64,000 bases of DNA from Lathyrus oleraceus (Eukaryota > Streptophyta > Magnoliopsida > Fabales > Fabaceae): NCBI RefSeq assembly GCF_024323335.1, contig NC_066581.1:30066699-30130698 (forward strand), in the 5' to 3' direction. Below, piece by piece: positions 32,206 to 43,852 of the stretch. Position 1 is the first letter of the stretch. Every line of letters starts with the position of its first letter. The translations under genes and the position numbers were made by a program. The notes below the pieces were generated by a model. It had not been told where the DNA came from. It did not search any database and saw only the letters and a list, made by a program, of their open reading frames with translations.

Positions 32206-35200
32206 GAGCTAAAACAAATAACCCAATATGGGTCTGCACTCCCTCTTTGTCTTTGACAGCCCCAATGCCACCACCACTGTTGGTGTACATGAGGAAGTAG
32301 CTGTACAAGACACAACTGTATCACAACCCTTCCCCTCAACAGGAGGGCTTCCTGAAGAATATGTAATGCTGAGTACATAGATAATGTAACTCAGATCACA
32401 AGACACAACTGTCTTCTTAACTCAGATCACAAGACACAACTGATATACCCAGTTAGTGACTTTTATGTCTGAACCCATCTTCTCCTTGCTACCAGATATT
32501 GCTTGCTTCTGGTGCATCCCTAGGACAATGTTTCTCTCCCCCTTTTTAGCTAAACATTTATAAATGACACCCTCATAAAACCAGATCCAGGAGCAGTATG
32601 CCCAGATCTTAACAAACCCCATGGTTTAGAGGGAATGAAATGTCGCTCTTGTGAGAAGAGGAGTGCTGATGCATCCTTTAAATAGGCCAGACCATGCTTA
32701 GGAATTAACGGTAGGAGTAAATACTTGGTCAAGATCCATAAATATTTGCTGAGAATCCGCCAGAGAATCACCACCAATCTCCCAGACTATCTTTGAATAC
32801 CTTTTACAGCTCTTGACTGTTTCTTTCCAGAAACAACAGTTCCAAGACTATTCCATAAATGCTGTCAGACACGTTGCAAGCTATGTCTTAACATTTGACA
32901 CTGCTTTTGTCTGCATACTTCATATATTCTCCCTATCACCATTTTCTAAAACCACTTTCTCACCTCCAATGGTAGCTTGACATCTAGCACCACACATCCA
33001 CATTTCCTTATGTAACTTCCAGCAGGTACATATGATATCTTATGTTAAGACATCACATATGACATCTTGTGAACACTCTGTCCTTTTTTTTTGTTCACAG
33101 GGCAAACTATCTGCAGTTAAACACCTTAATAATAGTTTAATCAGCAGCAGAAGCAAAAGTAATTACTAGCTATGGCTACTAGTAATACGCACATGCACAA
33201 GGGTACTTCTCCTCCCCCTAAAACTGTGCAACACTCAACAGAATTACTAGTTATGGATGCAACTAGTAAGACACACAAATGCACAATGCACAAGGGTACT
33301 TCTTCTACCCCTAAATCTGTGCATTCACCAAAAAACAGCTACTGTAACTCCAACACCTGTACCATCCAGAATGTCACACTGGCATCTGCTATAACATCAA
33401 CACCTGTGCACCACATCCATATTTCCTTATGACTGAAGTTTCAGAAGGAAATAACAATATTGTCCAAGGCAATGTCATGACATCCGGTCAGACATTCTTC
33501 TGCTCACTCAGCCTTGACACACGCCCCATCATCTCACTAACTAACAAGGTGCCATACCTTGTTATCTGAGAACCCATAGACCACAAGCTTGATGATTACT
33601 TGCAGTGCAAAGACAGAACTCCCCATGTCATGAACAACCAACTATCCTCTTGAAACTTGGAGATGAACATATCCAACACCCCAAAGTTGGACCTTCACAT
33701 ACTTCCTGATTCAAAGAGAACCCAGACAGCTTGATGAATGGAAAACATAAGACGCATCTTCATGTCTTCAAGAGCACACTCCCTGTTCAACCTTCTTGGC
33801 TGAACACATCCACACCCTGTGAAAATCTCTCTTCTAACCAGAACAGCAAACAACATAACACCATCTGATATTCTTCAGATATCACTGAATTACAAGCTTG
33901 ATCCAGACGCAAATTAGGACATATACATTCTCATCCCATTACAAGATATAATCTTCCATAGATAGCTCAGAGCTCCTTCCACAAGCTCCAAGAGATGAAT
34001 AGAAAACACCTTATTTTGTCTTCAACATACTACTTTTCTGCTCAAAAGTAACTTGTCTCAGACTATCCTCAAGAATAATCAGTTGCCATATGTAGATTAT
34101 CTTGATTCTTCGAACTCACTTCTGAGATAGACCAAATGCCACTGGTTGACTACCTCCTTCATGAATCCTCATATGAAAAAGTCAAATGTCATTTTTTGAC
34201 CTCTCCACGTTTATCAGACTTCTCCCAAAGATATTCTGACCTTCCAAGTGAGACTTGAACTTCAAGCTACATGTTGAACACAACATAGATTTTCTAATAC
34301 ATGAACATGTAACATCCTTTCTATCCAGCAACTCCAAAGAACTGCAATGAGAACGACCTTTTTGAAGTATCCAATCTGCAACCATGTAGACCCTTCTATC
34401 TCAAGTTGATGTGCCACTTCACCAACTAAGATTCTGATGTTGAACCAAATGTCATAACATTGTGTTTTGACATCTAGCTGTTGAATTCAGCTCCTTCTTC
34501 TGCCACTTGAAAGAACTTCCTCCCTTCTCAGAACAAGAGTTCAATGTTCTCATGGACTTGATTGTGGAACCAAATTTGAGTAAACATCCTCCATCCTGCA
34601 GGTTTGCAGTTAAGTCATCCAAGCTCACACCTTGATGAATCCATGCTTCTTCTCCAAAGACATTAGACACTCTGATGCATGAGTCTTCAGAAGGACCAGT
34701 TAGAAACTATCCCTTCAGCTATACCAAGGGTTCCACTTCCTAAAGCAAAGTTGTTTCCATGATGTCAAGACTGCTGCCACTTGTTCTTGACTCCATAGTG
34801 TGCATTAGCTAATGCACTTCCTTACCTAGATCAGAAGTAAACTGATCCAAGTAACCACCATCAGGACTATGATGTTTTCTTCTTCTTGTACACACCAAGG
34901 CTGAACATGTTTCTTGCCAGGAAACCTTTTCAGAGATCATATGCTTTTGCTGCCACCAAAGTGATAGATCATAAACCAATGTACTATCCTTCCTGTGATT
35001 CTACACAGGATCTTGAAGATGAGATGTTCCAACATCTTTTAAAACATCATTTATCTTGAGCTCCAAGGATAATCAATTAAATACTTGTACTTGACACAAG
35101 TAGACATTGATCTTAAATCCTTTCCCAATATTCCTTTCAGATACTTCCACCATAAGACTACTTTGAAAATACTCTTCTAGTGTCAACATCTTCTGCTTGC

Positions 35201-36627
35201 AAGCACCTCACCAGATTTGAAAGTCTTCCTAGATTAAATTCACCCTTAGGAATGAGAGAGATGAATTCTTCCTTGCAAATGTGTCACACAACCACCAGAA
35301 CCCATGTGACACAGGTCAACAGCCAACCAGACCCTAGGCTGACCGAACGTGAGGAGGTTAACCAAAACTCCCCCTCAGATTAACAATCATGGAAACTCCA
35401 CACCAATATCCATGCATTGTACAAACATGTCTCAACATGACATACACCATCCCTACCAGTGGCAACTAACTCTATGAGTTATACCTATACATACTCCAAT
35501 CACACCAATCAGACTCCAACTGACCATCAATACTAGTGAAAGAAAACAACACCAGTCAATAGTAGATATGCATTGCCAGAGCATACTACCTCAACCAACA
35601 TCTGAATCTTCATATTCTAACTCTTTGAAAGAACTGCCACTTCTGAGCGTGGTGTTTGAATAACAAGATTCATGGTCCCAATCCTCTTAAATGAAATAAC
35701 AATCAGGTTACCCCATTATTGACTTCTAACTTCCAGGGAACTTGTCTTCCAACACAACATAGTACTTCAGGGAACAACTACCCAATCCTGATCAATCTAT
35801 AGGAATAAGACAGACAGCAGGAAATTGCACCGTGTCACATCTCAACCAGCTCCACTTCTAGAAATCAGACGTCGAAAAGTGACCTTCTTGAGCACACAAA
35901 CAGTTAACCCTACCCTTGTCAACTTAGCACCCACAAATGTCTCCTCTTCCAGGTCAGGAGTAGGTTCCAAACACACGTATCCCTTTGTTTGACACCTAAA
36001 ACCATCTGCTCTTCAACCAGTAGCTGCATACTTGTTGAACAACATGTTCTAACATCGCATAGAACATTAGTTCCACCTCCTTGGAACAAACCCTCCTTGA
36101 AAGTCTTCAAGGTCTTCATATACACTACCCAAGAGAGTAAAAGAATCAGTGATCAGGTGATTCTTACAATCCTGAAGTGAGAACGTCATGATGAGTGGAC
36201 TTGAGGAGACTCAAGTATCTTTGACATCTTCAGTAGATTATGATGAAATCTTGAATACAGCAGCCTTTCATCCACATGAGGGGAACCTTCATCAGAGTTT
36301 GAGTTTTAGCCAGGTATTATGCAGCGGAAATCATAATACAACTCAACCTATGACCACGCACTTCACCAGATCAGCCTCCAAGAACATACCAAGTTTGAAT
36401 ATGTTTCAATACTAGCACAACTGTTCCACACAAAGGCCAATTGCCAACCTCCAGAGACAGGCACACACAGTTCCTGTCATGAATAGTCCATCCACCTACT
36501 TCAAGGGACCATTCAGGGAAATCACAGAACCTTCCACAGGTTCCAACATCAGTACTGGTATAACTCCTTGCAAGATACCAGAAAGTATCACCCATGGATC
36601 TCATCCAAAATTAGAACAGGATGCCTA
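32206..36627 (-). other. Internal region of the non-coding element
   Basis: About 4.4 kb. ORFs are short and scattered on both strands. Repeated ATGTC...GACAT quasi-palindromes occur, for example a perfect ATGTCATGACAT at 33472-33483 and AATGTCATAACATT at 34448-34461. I cannot identify captured host gene exons by eye. Degenerate gag-pol cannot be fully excluded. Confidence 0.6.
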
Positions 36628-36638
36628 CTCTGATACCA
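36628..36638 (-). other. Primer binding site of the non-coding element
   Basis: The minus strand reads TGGTATCAGAG two bases after the LTR end, matching the tRNA-iMet primer. Confidence 0.9.
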
Positions 36639-36640
36639 AT

Positions 36641-37961
36641 TGAAATTCTGGTATAGTCAGAGTTTAAATGTTCTACACGAAGTCATGACATCTGATCCAA
36701 CATTGTTACTTATACAGCAAGACAATTAGAAAAATTAAAACCCAGTACTCATATGCACACAGTCCCAGATGTCACGACATTTGCTACTCTACCACCATGG
36801 ACAGAAGAACATCCAGTTTTGTCCATCTAGAACAAAGACACAGTAGAGATCAAACATGGCACTTATGTTTATTGATCCTTCCCAGTTATCAGCATGATGT
36901 CTCAACATTGATTTGAACATCACCTGTTCCAACATTACAGAAGGATGAACTATAACAAACCAACCAGTCTATCAGTAACAACAGTCAATAATGAATGTCA
37001 TAACATTCTGTTTTGCAATCAGACTGCAGGCTATGTGTCAAGTCTGTTATTCTCTTCATAAACAGACTAGAAACAGACTGATTTATACCAGACAAAATAT
37101 AGTGTGCAGAAGGTAAAAACACCAGCAATTGTTAACCCAGTTCGATACAACATTACCTACTCTGGGGGCATACCAAGCCAGGAAGAAGATCCACTATTAG
37201 CAGTATTAATTCAGAGTTAAACTCCCCCGTTTACAACTCTTCACTTAATCCCTACCCAATGCAATCTATACCTAGGCACTCCTAGATAGAAACCTCCAGT
37301 TTCCATTCCTATCATTACAAATACCATGTAATGCTTGGACAACTTGAACATGCTTCATAGCTTCGTTCAAGAATATAACAACTCTTTCCTACAGGCTTTA
37401 AGTTACAAATAATCTCATGCTTTCAAGCACTGAGAAACACCTGGTAACCTTCCCACAGGTTAGGAGGTTTACCTCACACATACCCCTAATTTTTACATTG
37501 TTTGAGGCTTACAAAACCTAGGTTACAATCTGCTATTTATAACCTAACCACCCAACTGGATTTGGGCCTTCAGAAATCGCAACAAATCTTTCCTTTGCTA
37601 TTACAGAGCTGGCAGAATTCTTCTGCTACAATCAAGGTCTTCAATCTTTTATTTCCTAAAAGATCTCCATATTTGGGAACTGTATATTCACCAAATATAT
37701 TCACCAAATCTTCTGATTGAATCTTCAAGATCTTCACATAGGAGTTAGGATATTCACCAGATCTCCTAATTAATCACAAACCAAACCAGAATTAACTGAT
37801 TCAGTTTTATACACATGTGAGATGTCACAGTCCCGATGTCGTGACATCTTACATGACATGTTGGTCCAGATGTTGAACTTCTTCAACCCTACATATTAAA
37901 ACAACAGAGGTGATTACCTTATTTGTTTTACAAAATTAATGCCAATCTTAAGGTACTAACA
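36641..37961 (-). repeat. 5' LTR of the non-coding element
   Basis: 1321 bp, the only copy of this LTR outside the tandem duplication. It differs from the other two at about 30 sites. Confidence 0.95.
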
Positions 37962-37966
37962 GAACC
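37962..37966. repeat. Target-site duplication GAACC, right copy
   Basis: Matches 30859-30863 exactly. Confidence 0.93.
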
Positions 37967-38132
37967 CACAAAGTATCCTGGATGATGTTCAAGCTTCTTG
38001 GAGCTAATCCCGATTGACATGATGAAATGCAATGTATCTAATTCTGATTGATAATGATGAAATGCAATGTGAAATGTTAAATGACATAAAAATGAAAGCA
38101 TGAATGAGGAGGGCAAATTTTGGGGTGTTACA
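37967..38132 (-). repeat. Tat LTR, U3 end
   Basis: Remaining 166 bp of the Tat 5' LTR. The minus strand starts TGTAACACCCCAAAATTTGC at 38132, a typical gypsy LTR start. The adjacent sequence from 38133 is Athila integrase, so 38132/38133 is the insertion boundary. The neighbouring 5 bp TGATG is one putative target-site copy; the other lies at the missing left end. Confidence 0.9.
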
Positions 38133-38785
38133 TGATGCAACCTTGTGTTTGTCGCCGTAATATTCAAGAGCTCTTGCAAGTTATGCATTGCAGAAATGAG
38201 AGCCTCCATCACTAATAAATACTCTTGGTGTACCAAATCTTGTGAAGATGTTTCTTTTCAAGAATTTCACCACTATTTTGCTGTATGCTTTGGTGATGCA
38301 ATATCCTATACCCATTTGGATACGTAATCAACCGCCACTAAGATGTATTCATTACTGAAAGACGAAGGAAAAGGCCCGACGAAATCAATCCCCCAATAAT
38401 CAAATACCTTTATCTCTAGTATGCTTTGTAATGGCATTTCATTTCACTTGGAAATTCCACCCGCCCTTTGATAATTATCACACTTCTTGGCATGTTTATA
38501 TGAATCTTTGAATAGAGAAGGCCAATAGAATCCTGCTTGTAAGACTTTGGAATTTTTTCATTCTCCGCTATAATGGCCGACATATGGTGAATTATGGCAA
38601 TGCCATATGATGCTTTTGGCTTCCTCTCTAGTAACACATCTTTGTAACAACCCATCGGATCCGATTTTGAACAAGTACGGATCATCCCATACATAATGAG
38701 TGGCATCACGCAAGAAAGTTTTCTTTTGTTGCCAATTGAGATCTTCGGGGATGAGACCGGAAGCCTTATAATTTTCAAGATTCAT
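38133..38785 (-). pseudogene. Athila-type integrase remnant, interrupted by Tat element
   Basis: The minus-strand translation carries a WHCHNSPYVGHYSGE-like zinc-finger part (about 38560-38600), with frameshifts and stops before the catalytic core. The core is recognisable near 38133-38280 as relics of the FLKK...FGTPR.FISDGGSHFCN segment. It ends where the Tat LTR starts, so the DDE core is split. Multiple stops and shifts show long decay. Confidence 0.85.
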
Positions 38786-38960
38786 AAACCATGGTCTTTC
38801 CTAAATCATGAGCAATTTTTCATCTGGAAATTCTTCAAGTACCTCTCTTTCTTCTTGTAATCTTGGGATTCACCAATCTCGATAGATGATCCGTAACCAG
38901 ATTTTCGGCGCCTTTCTTGTCACGGATCTCTAAATCAAATTCTTGTAAAAGGAGCATCCA

Positions 38961-39224
38961 TCAGATTATTCTTGGTTTTGAGTTCACTTTTTTGATCAAG
39001 TACTTGATGGTTGCATGGTCAGTATAGCAAATAATCTTGGATCCTATGAGATAAGAACGAAAATTTTCCAATGCGTACACTATAACAAGCAACTTTTTTT
39101 TCGTGGTTGCATAGTTAACTTGTGCATAATTTAACATTTTGGTTGCATAGTGTATAGCATGAAAAACTTTGGTTTTTCTCTGTCTTAAAACAACCTCGAC
39201 TGCATAATCACTTGCATCACACAT
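38961..39224 (-). pseudogene. Athila-type RNase H remnant
   Basis: An 87-codon open block containing [29 protein letters not shown] and [10 protein letters not shown], the typical gypsy RNase H landmarks. It lies between RT and integrase in correct order. No complete ORF. Confidence 0.9.
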
Positions 39225-39392
39225 GAGTTCAAAATTGAGTGTCCAATCGGGTGTAGTGATTACTAGTGCAATAATTAATTTTTCTTTTAAACTTTCAAAA
39301 GCAATTAGACAATCTTTATAAAAAATAAATGACCTATCTTTGTTGAGGAGATTGCTTAATGGTTTTGCGATTTTTGAAAAATCCTTGATGAA

Positions 39393-40000
39393 TCATCGAT
39401 AGAACTTGACATGGACAAGAAAACTTCGAATTCCCTTGGTGTTGGATGGTGGTGACAGCTTTTCAATGACATCAACCTTGGCTTTATCTACTTCGATCCC
39501 TTTGGCTGAAATCTTATGCCCTAGTACAATGCCCTCGATCACCATAAAATTGCACTTTTCCCAATTTAATACCAGATTCGTCTTCACACACCATTTTAAT
39601 ACGGTATCCAAGTTTTTCAAGCATAATCCAAAGGATTCACCAAACACAGAGAAGTCATCCATGAATACCTCGATGTACTTTTCGATCAAATCTGAAAAAA
39701 TTGCCTGCATACATCTTTGAAATGTTGCAGGTGTGTTGCCTAGACCGAAAGGCATTCTTCGATATGCAAATATTCCAAATGGACAAGTGAAGGTTGCTTT
39801 CTCATGGTCCTTGGTGTTTATGGTGATTTGATTATATCCCGAGTATCCGTCTAAGAAACAATAGAACTGTTACCCCGATAATCTTTCCAACATTTGGTCC
39901 ATGAACGGAAGCGGGAAATGATCTTTTCTTATTGCTTGATTGAGTCTTCTGTAATCAATGCACATACGCCATCTGGTTACTGTTTGGGTTGGAATCAACT
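39393..40000 (-). pseudogene. Athila-type reverse transcriptase remnant
   Basis: Open block 39393-39755 starts at MPFGLGNTPATFQ and contains the catalytic FMDDFSVFG box characteristic of Athila RT. Upstream, to about 40000, the frame is broken by stops but CIDYRRLNQAIRKDHFPLPF is readable. It is the most intact part of this old element. Confidence 0.92.
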
Positions 40001-40159
40001 CATTTTCTCGTTTTTAATCACCGTCATACCGCCTTTCTTTGGTACAACTTGCACATGACTTACCCAAGCACTATCCGAAATTGGATAGATCATACCTGTT
40101 TCTAACATCTTGACTACCTCTTTACATATGACTTCCTTCATTGTTGGATTTAGACGACG

Positions 40160-40510
40160 CTATGGTTGGGCAATTGGTTTGTAATTATCTTCCATCATGA
40201 TGTTGTGCATACAATATGATTGACTTATGCCTTTCAAATCTGATAGCACCCAACAGATTGCGACTTGATTTTCCTTAAGAACTTGGATAAGCTTATTTTC
40301 TTCATGGTTGCATTCATCATCCAGGAACAGATACTTCAAATGATCAGGTAATAATTTCAATTCCAATTTGGTGTTCTTTTCCACGGAATCTTCTTTTAAT
40401 TCCTCAATTTTTGCCTCTTTCAATGGTACTTCTTTTGCTGAATCCAGTTTTGTTAAGCATTCATTGAGTTCCTTTTCTTCTTCCGGATCAAGAACATCGA
40501 AAACATTCAC
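40160..40510 (-). pseudogene. Athila-type PR-RT linker remnant
   Basis: A 116-codon open block rich in Glu and Lys, containing ELKLLPDHLKYLFLDDE, which precedes RT in Athila-type polyproteins. No catalytic residues are expected here. Confidence 0.75.
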
Positions 40511-40563
40511 GAGGCCTCTTTCTAATGGTGTTACAAGTGTGTTTCTCTCTATACTTTCAGTAT

Positions 40564-40890
40564 TTATTCATCAATTGCATCAACTCGAAAACAAGCTCCC
40601 TTAGCCTTGGAATGTTTCATGGTGTCAAAGAGGCTGAAGGTAACTTCTTCATCTTGAACATGCACTTTCATTAAACCGTCATCAATATCAATCAACATGC
40701 GTAGGGTTTTCATGAATGGACGTCCCAAAATCAGTGGCACATCATTATCTTCCTCTATATCCATGACAACAAAATCAATAGGAAATAAAAACTTATCTAC
40801 CTTGACCAACATGTCTTCGGCAATATCAGATGGCTTTGTGACGTATTTGTCGGCTAGTTGCAAAGTCATCCTAGTATTCTTCATATCCAA
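40564..40890 (-). pseudogene. Athila-type protease remnant (C-terminal part)
   Basis: The 108-codon block includes LQLADKYVTKP, ILVKVDKF-like sequence and VPLILGRPFMKT, the C-terminal landmarks of gypsy aspartic protease. The D(T/L)G active-site segment lies upstream out of frame, so the protease is broken. Confidence 0.85.
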
Positions 40891-41109
40891 ATCACTAACT
40901 CTTCGTATTATCGAGAGTGGAATGAGGTTGATACTTGAGCCAAGATCAATAAATGCTTTCCCAACGTTTATGTTTCCAATTGTGGTAGGTAATGTGACTC
41001 TTCCTGGATCTCTTTCTTTTTATGGGAGTGTTCGTTGAATGATCACACTGCAGCTTGCATCAAGATGTATTGTTTCTTCATCAGTAATCCTTCTCTTCTT
41101 GGTGAGAAT

Positions 41110-41999
41110 TTACTTCATGAATCGTGCATATGTAGGCATCTGTTCAAGTGCCTCCGCAAAGGGAATATTTATTTGCAACCACTTGAAAATATCCAAAAAT
41201 CGAGCGTATTTCCTTTCTTTATCCTTTTTGGTTGGAGCATGAGGGTATGGTAGGTTTTGTACTGGTGGATTTATCATTTTTCCTTTTTCTTCCCTTGTTC
41301 TCTGATTCTTTTGCACTTCATTCACTTCGTTCTTATCTCTATCTTTTCTTCTTGCTCCTTTTCAACTAATTCTCCTTTATTATTTGTTCTCTTTCTTTCT
41401 CCCCTTCTTCTCTTTTCTTTTCTCCCTATTCTCTATTTCCAACAACACTTCTTTCTTTTTTTCTCATTTTCGTCATTGTTTGCATTCAACATTTTTTCGC
41501 TTCTCGTTGTTATTACCTTGTAACGTTTTTTTGGATTTGGTTGAGTTGTGGCTGTGAAGGTGCCTCCTTGTTGCTCTGCCAGTTGCTTTGCAATTTATCT
41601 GACTTGCGTTTCAAGGTTTTTGATCGAAGCGTCAGTGTTCTTCTAATTTTCCATAGCTTATTGCATGAATTGTTGCAAGGTATCTTCAAGTTTGGATGTT
41701 TTGTCTGGCTTATTTGCATTTTACTGTTGGTGATAGTTTTGATACTGATTTGGCCTGCTTGCTATTCCAGAATCATGTCTCCAACCTTGACCATAGTTGG
41801 CGTTATTTCCACATTGATAATTTGGATTGCCTTGATATGGTGTTGGTCTTTGTTGATTCCCCATATAATTGACTTCTTCATTGATTGGAGGACAAAAACC
41901 GGTTTGATGGTATCTGATCGAAAAAATAACAAGAGTACTATTTTGCCTGTTATAGTAATAAAGGGGAAATTCCCTGAATCTCGATCTCAAGGAATGCAA
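41110..41999 (-). pseudogene. Athila-type gag C-terminal remnant
   Basis: Open blocks 41721-41999 (FCPPINEEVNYMGNQQ followed by an Asn/Gln/Tyr-rich tail), 41513-41719 (frameshifted), and 41110-41325 ending in FLDIFKWLQINIPFAEALEQ, a strong Athila gag signature. The N-terminal gag is not found to the right; sequence homology stops near 41930. Confidence 0.8.
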
Positions 42000-43461
42000 G
42001 TCAATATCAAGTTCAAATCATCGTTCAATTAAACAAAAAATTTTGTTGAGGGTTTTAGATTCAGATTTATAAAAATAAAGACAAAAGAAAATAATACTAT
42101 AAAAATAAGGGTTTGCAAGGGAAGAGGAACAATGTCAGGGAAGGTGTATAATTTATCCTTGTGACAACTCTGAGTCACTATTGCATCAACAAATACCAAT
42201 TACTACCAGTTCTCAAGGGTATTTTCTCCCAAGTCCTTGGTGAGAAAACCTTTAATCATTTTACCCTAATTTTTATGTCCATAGGAAATTATCGGTGAAA
42301 TTAAGTCTTATTATATCAAAAATGCTCTGATTTATATAGGGTATCCCTAATCCTGGGTAATATCTACTGTAGACTAATCTTATGAAAACCTTACCAATGG
42401 CGGTCCATCCTAATTGATAACCATACAACAATCTCAATTGGTCCGAAAGAGAAAATATGAAGCACATCAAAAGAATATCGTAAAAATAATATTATAAATG
42501 CAATCGTAAACTCAAAGTCATTACAAATCTAAATCAGGGACACCCCCTTGCATTGGAGGGTTTAACTACTCATATTATTCAAAACAGATTCAAGATAAAA
42601 AATACACATTACAAGTAATCAGATGACTTGGATCTTCAATCGCTTTTGCTCATGAAAATCTTCCGCTCTCCGAATTCCTTGATCTCTGTAATCCTTGATC
42701 GTCTGACAATTCTCTCTATTCTCCTTGTTCCAAGATCCCCTATTCTCTTGTATAAACTCTCCTTTAATAGTGAAAAATCCCTTGGCAAAGGTTGGAAATC
42801 CCCAAAACATCCTCGCAGCTCAAGCCAGGGTAAAAAGCCCAAAATTTGGAAGAATTTGCGCCTGGGCTGACATGGCCCGTATCATCTGACACAGGCGGCC
42901 GTGTCAGCTTTTTGCCTTGCTGTTTCTTTTCTAACATGCCCTAGGTGACCTGACACGGGCCGTGTCAGCTGACACGGGCGACCGTGTCAACTGACACGGG
43001 CGGCCGTGTCAGGCCCCTGTCTTGGACATTGCTTGTTCTTTCTTTGCCTTCTTCCTGACACAACTCGTGTCAGGTGGCACGGGTGGTCCTGTCAGGCCTC
43101 CTGAACTGGAAAATCTTCTTTTCTCAAACACCAAAACTTTCCACTTTCTCATATTGAGTCCGTTGGATCTTCTACTTGGACCTGGAGGGAATAAACACAG
43201 ACAACCAAAGCATAAAATCCCGAAAACATAAAATAAACAAAAAATTGATAAAATGCTTAAATAACTTACAAAAATGAAAATTAACTTCAAAGGTACCATA
43301 ATGCGCACAAAGTGTTCTAGAATCCTTGGTTTCTTATCGGATAAGTAACGAAAACATAGTGAGAATGGTGACTAATCACAACCCCAAACTTAGCTCATTG
43401 CTTGTCCTCAAGTAATGTTCCACACGACAAATTGTGTCACTTCCCAAAATTGAATTCTTAT
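42000..43461. other. Non-coding gypsy-related sequence with GC-rich palindromes
   Basis: No credible ORF. The minus strand contains TAAGTTTGGGGTTGTG near 43385-43395, a phrase typical of Athila non-coding regions, so this is probably LTR or spacer of the Athila host. I cannot mark its LTR ends. It carries four TGACACGGGC...CGTGTCA palindromes at 42887-43011. Confidence 0.5.
42887..43011. repeat. Repeated GC-rich palindromes
   Basis: TGACACGGGCGGCCGTGTCA-type units at 42887-42907 (degenerate), 42950-42968, 42970-42989 and 42992-43011, the last being nearly perfectly self-complementary. They sit in an otherwise AT-rich region. Confidence 0.85.
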
Positions 43462-43819
43462 TGTAGTGGGGTATTCGTTACCATTAGACATATTGACTAA
43501 ATCCAAGGTAAACCATACAAGTCGAGCCGCCACCGCACTTCTATTTATCCAAAGGAATGGTTAGAAAGCGAACAAAAACCTAATAGTTTTATCGAATCAA
43601 AAACTAGTAAAAATGTCAGAGATCGGGGTAAGGGGGTTGGTTATGAAATGGGAAGGTGTTAAGCACCCAAAACATCCTAGGTACTCCTAGGGAGCCCTTT
43701 TCACACTTGTTGTAAGGTTGGTATTTTGTGAAAAAATTGTTTGTGCAAACATGATTGAAGAGATGAGAAGAGAATATACAAGTTATTTACAATTTTGTGT
43801 TTGAATGGATAAACCCATT

Positions 43820-43852
43820 GCCTACGTACCATCTTAAAAAAGATTAGGATCA
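43820..43852 (-). other. LTR hairpin module, Ogre 1
   Basis: Minus strand: TTGAT, CC, TA bulge, arm ATCTT, loop TTTT, arm AAGAT, GG, then TACGTAGGC. The flank TACGTAGGC and the position before the stem match the other families, while the stem sequence is different. Confidence 0.6.

Larger units (their letters stand above)
25208..35462. repeat. Tandem duplication unit 2 (about 10.26 kb)
   Basis: Head-to-tail copy of 14951-25207. Its right end continues uninterrupted into the rest of the nested LTR element (35463-37961), so this is the unit still connected to the original right flank. The original left flank is at 14950. Confidence 0.95.
30864..37961 (-). mobile_element. Non-coding LTR retrotransposon nested in Tat LTR
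   Basis: A 7098-bp element with identical-length LTRs (1321 bp each), a tRNA-iMet type PBS, a PPT and GAACC target-site duplications. All replication signals are in place, but the 4456-bp internal region contains no frame over about 120 codons and no recognisable RT, integrase or RNase H motif on either strand. LTR divergence is about 30 substitutions by hand count (roughly 2%). It therefore appears to be a non-autonomous (LARD-like) family moved in trans. The PBS and the AAAGGGGGAGAT PPT point to a copia-type helper, which is inference. Confidence 0.88.

Noticed and set aside
41257..41523. 88-codon plus frame rich in Phe, Leu and Ser
   Set aside because: Antisense of Lys/Glu-rich Athila gag sequence.
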